From positions 119,192,689 to 119,256,688 of the forward strand of contig NC_080570.1 of assembly GCF_030247185.1 (NCBI RefSeq): DNA of 64,000 nucleotides. The letters run 5' to 3'. Shown here in pieces: positions 45,890-57,799 of this stretch (the stretch's first letter is position 1; each line of letters starts with the position of its first letter). The DNA is from Malaya genurostris. Taxonomy: Eukaryota > Arthropoda > Insecta > Diptera > Culicidae. The notes below the pieces were generated by a model. That model saw nothing but the letters and a program-made list of their open reading frames with translations. It had not been told where the DNA came from and searched no databases. A program made the position numbers and the translations under genes.

Positions 45890-47265
45890 TGTCGTGAATA
45901 CGACTTACTTTACTGTGGGGTGCCTTTTCAAAATTTACCCTCTGAGAGAGTGATAAGAATCAGAACGCGTTCTAAGGAAGAGAACAAAATATCTGCTGCT
46001 GTACAACAAATCGTCCGGGAAAAATGTTCCGAAAAGTGGTGAATATCGCAGTGAGTTCCTCAATTTGGTCCTTGTGAATGCTAGAAACGAGTCCCTTCAG
46101 CATATTGATAGTTTTTTTCAATAAAATATGCAAATCCGAAATGAAATAATCGACATTTAAATTCTGTATGCGGCTATTTTTATAGCCGTTAGGACCGCCC
46201 ATTAGTGAAAAAGCTACAAACGAAATCAGGTAGAAACAAGCCTCTCAACAAAACTTGAATCAGTTTGGATTGTATCGCCACTGCGAGCAGATGTGTTTTG
46301 TGTCGTCTGCACGCTTTCGACAAGAGCGATTACGTCACAGCTGCCAGTCATTAGCATTGGGATAAAAACAACGGTGGAGAGCATTGCACAATATCAGCCG
46401 TTATAATGGCTCTAAAAATTTTCTAAAGAACTATTAGGATTTGTTGTTCGCAAATCGTAGGGAAATATCCTCAGTTTACTACAATTCAAGAACAGTTTGC
46501 TTAGATTTGTGCACTTTTCGCTGTGTGAAACTCACAGTAATCGAGATCAAGTGAAGCCTTCTTTGTTTTTGCGAAAAATGTTCCAGAGTTTAATGTCGTA
46601 GAGAATTACGCAATTTGACTTTTCTGAATGCTAGAAACGAGTCCCTTCAGCATATTGATAGTTTCTTTCAATAAATTATGCAAATCCGAAATGAAATAAT
46701 CAACATTAAAATTCTGAATGCGGCTATTTTTATAGCCGTTAGGACCGCCCATTAGTGAAAAAGCTACAAACGAAATCACATAAAAGGAAATCTCTTAACA
46801 AAAATTGAATCAGTTTGGATTTTATCGCCCCTATGAGCAGATGTGTTTTGTGTCGTCTGCACAGCTAGTTTCGCTTTCGACAAGAGCGAATTCGTCACAG
46901 CTGCCAGTCATTAGCATTGGGAAAAAAAACAACGGTGGAGAGCATTGCACAATATCAGCCGTTCTAATGGCTCTAAAAGTTTTCTAAAGAACTATTAGGA
47001 TTTGTTGTTTGCAAATCGTAGGGAAATATCCTCAGTTTACTACATATCAAGAACAGTTTGCTTAGATTTGTGCACTTTTCGCTGTGTGAAATTCACAGTA
47101 ATCGAGATCAAGTGAAGCTTTCTTTGTTTTTGCGAAAAATGTGAAAAAGGGGAATGCGTGCATAATTCATACAATTGATATTCGGAAGTGTTAAGGAACA
47201 TGTCAGTTGTTTTCGTATTCACGACATCCAGTTATGTCTCTGACATTACCCACCCGCCTTTTTTT
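45890..47265 (+). repeat. dispersed ~700-bp repeat, tandem duplicate
   Basis: A hairpin module (45890-45955) joins directly to AATCAGAACGCGTTCTAAGG. Two consecutive copies follow, offset by about 549 bp (GAATGCTAGAAACGAG at 46077 and 46626). The end at 47209-47262 is the palindrome-bearing TCCAGTTATGTCTCTGACATT. Confidence 0.75.
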
Positions 47266-47579
47266 TTTAAAAACTTTTATTGAACTTAAAAGGGCTGATT
47301 TGTAGAATTTTCTTTGTCGTTGTTCACTTTTCTGTATATTTTGCTCCAATGCAAATGACTAGCACTTCGTTAACTGCGAACGGGGCGTACAAAGGCAATA
47401 TGCAAAATGTCGATTTCTTAACACCAAAAGAAGGAAGATATAGTGATTCTTTGCGAAAAGTTGTAGAGGCTCTAAAAAGAACCAAACAATTTAGTCACTT
47501 CGATGCTCCATAATATTGATGTCATTTCTCTCGAATGTACAACACTGAAACATAATATTCCTTCTTCATTCGAAATTGA

Positions 47580-48000
47580 AATCTGGACCTGAATTCTGAA
47601 TCTGAAAGTATATTCAGGAACTAAATTCTTGATACTGGAACTGGAACAGAGCTCTGCACCTGAACCAACCGTAAAGAGATGCTTAAAACGCACGTCTCGC
47701 TTACTACATCAAAACCGTCATCGCGGGTACGAGAAAGACTAACACTCTTCATGAGTTTTCCCTTTTTGATGCTCGTTGATACCAAACATGTCAGAAAACT
47801 GTAATTTTGAATTACTTTCGATTGTGACATACAACTGAAAATTTCATCATAAATTGATGATCACCTATCCGTTGGCATGTAGCAAAAGTTATGTTGATAC
47901 GTTAGATACAACCAGAGATGTTCACGATCAAAAACTTATCATTCGCTCCGAGGGTAAATTTTGAAATGGCGCCCATAGTAAAATAAGACGATTTCACGTC
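47580..48000 (-). repeat. 13-mer patch and inverted module
   Basis: 13-mers at 47580-47670, then CAAAACCGTCATCGCGGGTACGAG and the inverse of the hairpin module with ATAGTAAAATAAGACG. No TATA segment visible. Confidence 0.55.
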
Positions 48001-48340
48001 GAAAAAGTACTGCTGAATCCCATCAAATTGTTGTTGGAGCTTACACGAAACTTGTGCTATCGGTAGTGACTTGTGAACGTATGGTTGCAATGATTTGAAA
48101 GGGCATTTCACTGTGAAAGGCAAAGACCGCACAACAAAATTAAAGATACCGAACCGCAAGAATTGTTAAACGCAGACAACACCCAAACTCAAAAACAAGT
48201 GACGGAGAGACTAAACGTTAGTCATCAAGTCGTCAATTTTTGATCGTCTACACAGTAAAGAAAAGATCCAGATGGTGGGAAAATGGGTTCCTCGTGAGCT
48301 GAATGATAGATTGCAGACAAGGCTAAATTTTGCTTTGAAA
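47995..48340 (+). pseudogene. mariner transposase N-terminal remnant
   Basis: Fragments in changing frames: SHQIVVGAYTKLVLSVVTCER, ELLNADNTQTQKQVTERLNVSHQVV and IQMVGKWVPRELNDR, which are consecutive parts of the mariner DNA-binding region. Several frameshifts and stops. No termini found. It lies just 3' of kinase gene 4. Confidence 0.7.
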
Positions 48341-48506
48341 CAAACTAGTTTAACTTGTTAGAGGAATTTCGTACACAGTTTTAAAGCCCAAATGTTTGAG
48401 ATAATTTTATTCTATTAAGTAATGATATTGTCAGAAACTTTGGTCTGTCGCTGTGTGCCGGTTGTGCGGTACGGCCAAACAAATACTGTGTTCATCATCT
48501 GCCCTC

Positions 48507-49835
48507 CTAGATATACCCAAACTGGACCATATCCCGGCAACAGTCGGACATCCTCTGGCGGTAGGTGGCTTCCGTGTCTTCGGAGCGGAAATTGTTCACC
48601 TCATCGGCGATGTTGACTCCGTTTTCCAGCTTTTCGGCCATTTCTTCCAGATCCGGTACGTCTTCACTTTTGGTGGTGATCACCGGAAGTATCATAACTG
48701 CCATCAGTAGTCCGAATCGACCAAATTGCTTCAATTGCTGATCTAGGGCTTCGCGGGGAAATAGCCGTTCCGGATCGGATCCCAAACGGCGCAGGAAATC
48801 CGACAGGCTTCGGTGATACAGATCTATCAGCGATTGGTAGTGTTGATCACGGAATGCTTTGTTTGACGAGCTGAAGATGAAATACATCAGATCGAGAACC
48901 GGTGAAGAGTAGCGACAGATCTGCCAGTCCAGCAGGCGGAAATCTACCGGTGATCCTTTCTGAAATGCTATTAAGTTGTCATTCGGACAGACGCTTGAAT
49001 TTTCAACGAATCTTACCTCATGTTTGAACAGCATGTTATTGTTCCAGCAGTCACCGTGACAAATAACGGCGTACGGTTCGGCGGCTTTCCCATCGGTCAT
49101 ATCTTTTATTGTGTCCAGGAATTTAACATCCAGAGCTTTCTTGGTCTTAGCATACAGTTCCGGTTCCTTCTTGCAATCCAACGTTCCCAAGGTCCTATCG
49201 ATCAACATCGTAAACCATTGATCCATTGTGTCATCTTGATCTCTGGTCAAAAATATATCAATCATTTCCATGAATCGTTTCATCCGTTCCGGGCGCTGAT
49301 CCTTCAGCGCAAATGAAAGTGCATGCAGTCGGCCCAGGGCACTAACCACCAACCGGAAGTGGCTCACGGTTAGTTCTTTGTGTCGATCGAACATGTCGAA
49401 ACCGGCCTCTTTCAAATCGTTCATCAAAATCGCTTCCTCACAGTCAACCAAACAAGTCCGAAGGCATCGTGGAATCTGATTGAACGCCTTGCAACCATCG
49501 GTCGTGTCCAGTCCCTTTTCCCGCTGAAATTCTTCCATCATCGGATAAATCTCGGTGTAGAAGGAGATTTCCCGTTCAAAGCTAGCCCGGGCAAAAAACT
49601 GCTTCCGGCGAGCTTCGGTTAGTGGTGGCAACTTGGCGATAATGTTGACTTTTTTCCCCGTCCGGCGACATTCGGCCTCGGCTCGGAACACCACTCCGAG
49701 ATAGTTGTCACCTTTGTTGGAACCGGCCGTCAGACTGATCGAAACATCGTCCGAACCCAGCTCGGCTCGGGCAGCTTCCTCCAGTAGCTGCTGCGACGAA
49801 GCCACCGGCAGTTTGTCCGGACCGCCGATGCTCAT
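48507..49835 (-). CDS. EcKL/CHK kinase-like protein, gene 4
   Basis: Exons 49835-49017 and 48959-48507, intron 48960-49016, 423 residues. The 57-bp intron happens to be open and in frame (19 codons), so an unspliced reading gives 442 residues; the GT-AG borders and the intron in the three paralogues show it should be removed. Features: IIAKLPP lysine, FEREISFYTE, ICHGDCWNNN and DWQ. Start MSIGGPDKLP is preceded by CCCAAACACAG|GTCATC, a splice acceptor; a donor-like ACTG|GTAGAC at 49957 would define a 116-nt 5' UTR intron (inference). Closest to gene 3. Role as for the family: cytosolic small-molecule kinase, substrate unknown. Confidence 0.93.
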   Translation of the reverse strand: MSIGGPDKLPVASSQQLLEEAARAELGSDDVSISLTAGSNKGDNYLGVVFRAEAECRRTGKKVNIIAKLPPLTEARRKQFFARASFEREISFYTEIYPMMEEFQREKGLDTTDGCKAFNQIPRCLRTCLVDCEEAILMNDLKEAGFDMFDRHKELTVSHFRLVVSALGRLHALSFALKDQRPERMKRFMEMIDIFLTRDQDDTMDQWFTMLIDRTLGTLDCKKEPELYAKTKKALDVKFLDTIKDMTDGKAAEPYAVICHGDCWNNNMLFKHEVRFVENSSVCPNDNLIAFQKGSPVDFRLLDWQICRYSSPVLDLMYFIFSSSNKAFRDQHYQSLIDLYHRSLSDFLRRLGSDPERLFPREALDQQLKQFGRFGLLMAVMILPVITTKSEDVPDLEEMAEKLENGVNIADEVNNFRSEDTEATYRQRMSDCCRDMVQFGYI

Positions 49836-49949
49836 GATGACCTGTGTTTGGGAAAAGATAAAGCAGTTACGTGATCAACAAACTCACTCAAAACCTCAGA
49901 TTGGTTTGGGTTTATCATAAAGCAAACAATGTCGCAGCTAGGTTTTAAC

Positions 49950-50225
49950 AAGTCTACCAGTAAAATAAAACCCCATCATCATTAGAGCTCATCACTATGA
50001 TTGAGGGCAATAAAGTCGGTATGAAAGTACAATTAGTTAGCAATATTCCACACCATTTCCTAATGACAGTTCCATCCGATGGGGATAATCCCCGTTCAAA
50101 ACAAATCGCGAACAGGAAGATGAGATTGCAAACAACTCCAAAGTGGTCGTCATGATTGACGGCTAACTCGTTAGCCATTCAACAGAGGGTGTGCCTACTT
50201 TGATCTGCTGTCAAAACGGAGTGAC
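49950..50225 (-). promoter_or_regulatory. conserved 5' block of kinase gene 4
   Basis: Homologous to 32700-32945. On the minus strand GCAGATCAAAGTAGGCAC, TTTGCAATCTCA and AACGGGGATTATCCCC followed by TGTCATTAG are preserved. Probable promoter and first exon. Confidence 0.55.
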
Positions 50226-50955
50226 GCGCGAAGCTCGCCCGAGTTAGAACGCAAAATCTACTTGATACCGAATGCGATATTACGGCGCAATGATTTCTAC
50301 GGAAATGTCAACAAACGTGTGATATACTTTCATATCTGGACAAAAATAATCCTTTTTTATTGTGTGCTATAAAAGTTGTTTGTTTAATATCACTTCTGTC
50401 CTGTTTGGAAGAAGGCAACGTCACTTTAGACTGACTTTCCCAATCCCCCCACCAACTCCCATTCGAAAATGTCTTGACCGCCATGAAAAGCAAACTTGTA
50501 GGATACCTTGTTCTGAATTTAAAGCAATAGCTTCGATAGCAATCAGAGTATTCGTAAAATTTTGCGTTCTTTTTCAACATTCAACAATGTCTACTGAAGA
50601 ACTGTGACGAATAATTAAAATTAATAACTCTTTGCTTTTGAAATGTTCGCACCTTCAGTCTTGTGGTGCTGACTGTAGGATGGCCCTGAAAAAGACCGCT
50701 TGATGTAAAATTATCGTAGGTGGCCCTAAAAAAGATTGTTTCATATTATCGACATAGGTAAAATTCGTCACATTTTACAGGTGGTGGCAATTGAGTGCTA
50801 TGCGAATTGAAGCTAAGCAATATCGAAATATTTGAACAGTTCTAAAGTATAATGTTTTAAGGAAAAACCCGTTAATATTGCTTTCTGGAGAAATCGGGAG
50901 TCCTGATGCAAATTTAACTTATGATCAATTTGAATTTAGATGATAAGATGGCCTA
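50226..50955. other. intergenic, no gene
   Basis: Contains a short two-fold repeat GGTGGCCCTGAAAAAGA / GGTGGCCCTAAAAAAGA near 50680-50740. Otherwise nothing recognised. Confidence 0.4.
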
Positions 50956-50959
50956 AGCA

Positions 50960-53900
50960 TGTGCGATCCAAAATCCGGGCTCATATGTCAGTTTTAGGAT
51001 TCAGATCTGGAGTTCCAGGATCCAGGTTCAAAATTCAGTTTCAGAATCCTGGAGCAAAATTCGGTATCATAATCCAGAATTCAGTTTCAGAATGCAGGTC
51101 CGGAAACAGTTCCAGAATTCTGGTTCAAAATTCAGTTCCGGTAACCTGATTCAAAATTTAGTTCCCGAACCTACGAGCGGAAATTAATTTCCAAATTTCA
51201 ATTCCTGAACACAGTACCTGAGTTTAGTTTCAGGTCCAAAACTTCAGTTTCATAATCCAAGATTCAAAACTCAGTCCCAGAATCCAGAAGTAAAATTTAG
51301 TTCGAAACTCAAGGTTTAGAATTTAGCTACCGAATCCAGGTCCAGAGTTTAGTTTCAGAATCTAAATTTAGGAAATCAACTCCAGAATCCAGGTCCAGTA
51401 TTCATTTATGGAATCTAAATTTTAGAATTCGACTCTGGACTTTAGTACCAGATTCCTAGTTAAGATTTCAGTTCCATAACCCAGGTCCAGAATTCAGTTA
51501 CAAAATCCAAGTTCTAAATTCAGTTAAAGTTTCAGAAATTCAATTACAGAATCCAGATTCATAATTTAGTTCCAATATCCAAAATTAGAATCCAGCGCTA
51601 GAATCTTGGTTCAGAATTTAGTTCCGGATCCAGGAGCAGGATCCGGAATCCCGATTTCATTTGCAGAATCCAGATCCACAATTCAGTGTCAGTTTCAGTT
51701 TCAAAACTTAGGCTCAGTTCCAGGATTCAGTTACAGAATTCAGTTTCAGAATTCAGTTCTAGAATCCAGAATTAAGTTCCAGAATTGAGTTCCGGTATCT
51801 AACATCACAAATCAATTTCAGAACCCAAGTTCAGAGTTGTTCAGTTTCAGAATCTGTATTTAGTTTCTGAATCCAAACCTAGCGTTCAGTTCTAGAATCT
51901 TGGTTCAAAATTAAGTTTCAGAATTCAGTTTTAGACTCTTGGTCCTGATTTCTTTTGCAGAATCCAGATCCAGAATTCGGTTCCAGAATCATGCCTCTGA
52001 TTTCAGTCTTCGGATCCAGGTTCAAAATACAGTGCCGGAAAAAAATCTAAAACCCAGGTCCAGTATTCATTTCCAGAATGCAGATTCAGAACTCATTCGA
52101 AAGCTAGCTTCGAAAATCAGTTAAATAATTCAGATCCAGAATCCCGGTAAGGAAATCAGTTTCAGAATTCAGCTTCTGAATCAACTTCCAGAATCCAGAT
52201 TTTCAGGATTCAGTTCCAGAGCTAAGACCCAGAATAAAGCTTCATAATCCAGTTTAAGAATTCAGTTCCCGAAAACAGTTTCAAAATTCAGTTCATAATT
52301 GCAGTTCTCGAATTCCGTACAATATCCAGAATTCTGTCCCGGAATTCAGAACCAGATGCAAATTTCAATTCCAGAAACCAAGCTCAAGGTCCTGAAATCA
52401 GTTCCGGAATTCATGTTCAGATTCTAGATCTAGAATCCAAATCCAGGTTCAGAGTTCAGTTTCAAAATCTTGGTTCTGCATTCATTTCTAGAATCCAGGT
52501 TCTGTCCGAATGTCAGGCTGAGAATTCAGTTGCACAATCCAGATTCAGAATAAAGGCTTAGAATTCCGATCCTGAGTCCAGGTTCAGCTTGAGTTTCAGA
52601 ATCCGATTTAATTTCATGAATCCAGGTCCAGAATTAAGACCCAGCTTTTGGTTCTAGAATCTAGTTCCTGAGTTTGGTTTTATCAACCAGGTTCAGAACG
52701 CCAAGGACAGGTTTATAATCCAGCACCAGAATATAGGAGCAAAGTTCTGTTTCTGAATCCACCCATGAATTGAGTTGTAGAATCCAGATTCAGAGTTCCC
52801 TGCCAGAATTCTGTTCAAGATTTCGGTTAAAAACTTCAGCTCAGAATTCAGTTCCAGAATCCAGGTTTTGATTTCAGTACCGGAATTCAGTCCGGGTTCC
52901 AGTCTGAGAATTCAGTTCCAGAACTCATGCTCACAATTCAGTTCTAGAGTTTAGGTTTAATTTTAGTTTCAGAATTTTATTCCAGAATCCAATTTTACTT
53001 CCTAAATCCAGGTCCATCATTCAGATCCGGCATTCATTTCATGTCCTGGATTCTGGGCCGTTATTCAGTTTCAGAATCCAGTCCCTGAATTAGGGTCATA
53101 ATCCAGGAATGAAATTTAGTTCTAGAATCCAGTCCAGAATTGACTTACTGAATCCAGTTCCAGAGTCCAAATTCAGATTTCCATTTCAGGATTCAGTCTA
53201 GGATCCCGACACAAAAACTCAGTTCTTGAATACAAGCTCAGCACTCAGTTCTATGATCCAGGTGCAGAAATGATTTCCTGAATCCATCCACAGACTGAAG
53301 AATCCTGGGGTCAGAATTCAGTCCGGAATCGAGGCTGAGAATTCAAATCCAGTTTCAGAATCAAGATTTAGAATTTCAGGTTCAAAATCTTGATTCTGAA
53401 TTCAATTCTAGTATCCAGGTTCTGAATTCAGTTATAGAATTCAGCTCCAAAATTCATTTGCAGAATCCAGGTTCTGATTTTCAGCTCCTGAATTAGGTAC
53501 CTGCATCCAGGCTCAGAATTCAGCTCCCAAATACAGATCCAGAATTCAGTTCCATTATCCAGGATCAGAATTCAGTTCCAGAATCCATTCTTTATTTCCT
53601 GAATACATATCCAGAATGTAGATTCGGTTTTCAGTTCCAGAATCCAGTTTCTGAATTCTAAAGTCTAGGTTCAGAACTCAGCTTCAAAATCTAAAGCCAT
53701 GATTCATATCCAAAGTCCAGGATCAGAATTCAGTTCCAGAATCCAGGATCAACATCCTGTTTCTGAATCCAGCCCTAAATTGATTTTCAGAATTCAGATT
53801 CATACTTCCGTTCCAGATTTCAGTCCGGTTCACAGTTCAAGAATCCATGCTCAGATTTCAGTTCTCGAATCCAGATCCAGCATTCAGTTGGGAATCAAGA

Positions 53901-56900
53901 CTGAAAATTCAAATCCACTTTCAGAATTCAGTTCCAGAAATCAGGTTCCAAATTAAGTTTAAAAATCTTGGTTATGAACTCAATTCTAGAATTAAGTCCA
54001 GATTCCAGACTGAAGATTTCTGTATCTGAGTTTAGGTTAAGAATGCAGTTCCAGAAACCAGTAATTCATTTCATAATTCCAAGCGTAAAATTGAGTTCCA
54101 GAATCTTGATTCAGGATCTGGTTCCAGAATTTAGGTTCAAAATTTGGTTAGATGCAGAATCTAGATACACATCCAGAATTCAATTCCGGAATTCAGTCAC
54201 AAAACCCAGGTTCAGAATTCAGCTTCAGAATCCAGATCCGGTTTCCAAAGTCCAGATCCGGAATATAGTTTTGGGATCATTGTTCAGAAACCAGGTTCGT
54301 AATTCAGTTCCAGAAGCCAAGTGTAGAATTCAGTTCCCGATTTCAGTTCTGGAATTCAGTTTCAGAATCGAAGTTCGGGTTTCAGTTCCAGAATTCAGCA
54401 AAATAAGCAGGTTTATTTCCAGAATCCAGTTTCAAAAGTTAGTTCCAAAATCCAAGAGCAAATCTAGAATTCAGTTCCAAAATCCAAGAGCAGATCTAGA
54501 ATTTTAGTCCAGGTGTAGAATTCAGTTTCAGAATACAGGTTCGGAATTTAATTCCAGAGACCCGGCGAACGACCAAAATTAGGTTAAAGCCGGGTATAAA
54601 TAAACGATATAAAAAAAAAATAATTCCAGAGCATAGGATCGAAGTTCAGTTCCAGAATCTTGGTTCAAAAATTCAGCTCCAGAAACCAGGAGCAGAATCC
54701 GGTTCCAGAGCCCAGGTTCAGAATTCAGTTTCGTAATCTAAAACCGGATTTCCATTCCAAAATTATGTTTCAGAATCCAGAATTAAGTTCCGGGAGTTCG
54801 GTTTTGAATTCAGTTCCGACATTCAGTTTCAAATTCATGCTCAGAATTTATTTTCGGCATCCAGGCTTTGTACTCAGTTTCTGAATCCAATCTTGAAATC
54901 GTGGTTCAAAACGAAGCTTCAGGTCTAGACTTTCGGCATTCAGTCGCAAAATTTAGTTTCAGTTCAAAAATCTTGGTCCCGATTTCATTACTAGACTCAG
55001 AATTCAGCTGCGGAATTCCGTTCCAGAATCCAGGCCTACATTTCTGTTCCACAATCTAGAACCAGAATTTTGTTTCTGAGTCCAGGTTCAAAATTTATTT
55101 TCTTAATTCTGAATATAAGTAGGCGGTATAATCCCGGTTAAGAATTCAGTACCGATATCCATGTTCTGATTCTGATTCCAGATTTACAATAAAGTTTAGG
55201 AATCCAGGTACAAATCTTAGTTCCAGAATCCTGGTTCAGAATCCATTTTTGAAATTCAGTTCCAAGATCTAGGGCCAGATTTCAGTAAGGAATCCAAGTT
55301 CAATTCCAGAATTCAGTTCCAACATCCAGATTTAGAATTCAGTTCCTGAGTACTGGTTCGGAATTAAGTCCCAGAATCTCGATTCAAAACTCAGTTCCAA
55401 AATGCAGAGGAATAATACAGTGTTAGAATTTAGACCCTGTGTTAAGTTCCAGAATCCAGGTGCTGAAATCAGTTTCAGAGATTCAGGTTAAGTATTCAGT
55501 TCCTGAAAACAAGCGTAGAATTCAGTTCTGCCTCAGAATTCAGTTCCAGAATCCAGGCCACAATCTAGGTTCAGAATTCTGTTCCTGAGTCCAGGTGTAG
55601 AATTCAGTTCTTGAAACCAGGTTCAGAACTCATTTCCTGAAAGTTTCGGAATCCTTGGGCAGAATTTTGTTTCAGAATTGAGTTATGAAATCCAGGTTCA
55701 GATTTCAGTAAGGCTCAATTCCAGCATTCAGGTCTAGAATTTAGTTCCTGAAATGATATTAAGAATTCAGTTCCAGACTATAGATTCTGAATTAAGTTTT
55801 AAAATCTCGGTTCAAAACTCAGTTCCAGATTGCAGAAGCATAATACAGTACTAGAATCTAGATCCAGTATTCAGTTCCAGTATTCTGGTTCTGAATTCAG
55901 TTATAGAATCCAGATTCAAAATTTAATTCTGGAATCTAAATTTAGAGTTAATTTTAAGAACTCAGTTCCAGAGCCCAGGCTCAGAATTCAGTGTCAGAAA
56001 CCAGGTTCACAACTTACCTCCAGAATTCTGGTTTCGTATTCATTTCCAGAATCCAGAATCTTCGGAATCCAGGTTTAGAATTCAGTTCCGGTATCCAGTT
56101 TTAGAATCCAGAATCGGAATTCAGTTCCAGAATCTTGGTTCCGAATTCCGTGTCAAAATCTTGGTTCTGAATTAAATAGTAGAATTCAGTTCCAGGATTA
56201 ATCTCCGGAATTAATTTTCAGAATCCAAGTTCTAATTTCCGTACCAGAATTCAGCTAGGATTCAAGGTCGAGAACTCAGTTCTAGATTTCAGGTTCAGTT
56301 TTAGTCTCAGAATCTTAGTCTAGAATCCGATTTCATTTGCTGAATCCAGGTCTACAATTCAGACCCGGTGTTTAGTTACAGAATCCCGATCCGAAATTCA
56401 GCTCTAGAATCCATCTCCTGGATTAGATTCCAGCAACCAGGTTCAGAATTTAGCTCCCAAATTCATTTCCAAAGTCCAGGGTCAGAATTCAGTTCCAAAT
56501 TCTAGGGGCAACATTCAGTTCCAGAATCCAGGGGCAAAATTCTGTTCCAGAATCCTGACCAAAATTGATTTGCAGAATCCAGCTCTGTATTCAACTTAAA
56601 TCAGTTCCAAAATTCAGCTCCAGAATTTTGGTTCAGAATTCACTTTCAGGTTCCAGGTTCAAAATTCAGGTCCGAAATCTGGGTGTAAAATCCTAGTCCA
56701 GAATTCAGACTCGGTATTTAGTTACAGAAACCCGATCCGAAATTCAGCCGTAGAAGCCATCTTCTGGATTAGATTCCAGCAACCAGGATCAGAATTCAGT
56801 TCCAGGTTCTAGGGGGCAAAATTATGTTCCAGAATCCTGACCAAAATTGATTTGCAGAATCCAGCTCTGTATTCAACTTAAATCAGTTCCAGAATTCAGC

Positions 56901-57590
56901 TCCAGAATTTTGGGTCAGAATTCACTTTCGGATTTCAGGTTCAAAATTCAGTACTCGAATTCAGGTCCGAAATTTAGGCGTAGAATGCTGGTCCAGAATT
57001 GAGTTCCTGAATCCAGGTTCAGAATTTAATTCCAGAATTCTGGTTTAGATTTCAGTTTCAGAATCCAGATCCGGAACTCAATTATAGTGTCCATGTTTTG
57101 GTTTCAGTCTCAGATACAGAGTTCAGTTTAGTCGAAATCGAGTTACAGAATTCAGTTCCTGGACACAGTTCCAGAATTTAAATCCAGCTTTCAGTTCCAG
57201 TATCCAAGTTCAAATCTCGATGTCAGAACTCAGTTTCTGAATACAGGTTCATTTCAGAACTTAGGTTCCAGTTTCAGAATCTTTATTCGGATTTCATTTC
57301 CAGAATCCAGAATTTAGTTCCGGAATTTAGTTTCTAAATCCAAGTCTAAAATTGATTTCAAGAATTAAAGTTCATAATTTCGTTACAGAGTCCAGGTTCG
57401 CATCCGGAATGCAGGTTCCTAATTTAGTTCCGGATTAAAAGTCTAGAATTCAGATTCTTGTCCAAAATTCATTCATTGATCTGGTCCGGAACCTGAGATA
57501 TATTACTAGTCCAACTCGAAGATCTGAATCTGAGTTCTGATTTGAATCTGAATTCCGATTATAACTGGGACCTGTAATATGGTAGGTCCA
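50960..57590 (+). repeat. 6.6-kb degenerate 13-nt satellite array
   Basis: Consensus alternates GAATTCAGTTCCA and GAATCCAGGTTCA, a 26-bp dimer of 13-mers; for example 53556-53600 holds consecutive in-register copies. Divergence between neighbours is high and scattered single-base indels break register. Three 13-mers make 39 bp, so all three frames read the same 13-residue pattern (like RIQFQNPGSEFSS); the many short open frames here are artefacts. GAATTC recurs frequently. Confidence 0.9.
54560..54620 (+). mobile_element. tiny 5'-truncated LINE tail inserted in the satellite
   Basis: 61 bp of non-satellite sequence ending GTATAAATAAACGATAT and ten A's, flanked by the direct repeat TAATTCCAGAG (54549-54559 and 54621-54631). 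Poly(A) plus an 11-bp duplication is the signature of target-primed reverse transcription. Confidence 0.8.
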
Positions 57591-57647
57591 GGCCAAACTG
57601 CTTTTTTACATTCGATGTTAATGCACTCCGTACTAATGCACTAATCC

Positions 57648-57680
57648 GGTTATGTCTCTGATATTACCCACCCGTTTTTA
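57648..57680 (-). repeat. palindrome-bearing repeat end, copy 5
   Basis: CCGGTTATGTCTCTGATATT followed by ACCCACCCG; one base of the palindrome is changed. Confidence 0.6.
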
Positions 57681-57799
57681 TCTGCATTCAATACAACACA
57701 GGATATTCACAATCAAAACCTTATCCTTCTTTTAAATAGCAAATTTGTGGAAATAAATTCGTATTCACGGTAACTGGATGAGAAATTCTCGGTAAAGAA

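Noticed and set aside
48507..49835. Kinase gene 4 as a single uninterrupted 442-codon frame
   Set aside because: Three paralogues have an intron at this site and the segment has GT and AG borders.
53699..54507. Several 60-180-codon frames in the 13-mer array
   Set aside because: All read the same 13-residue pattern because three 13-mers equal 39 bases; stops are rare in this composition.
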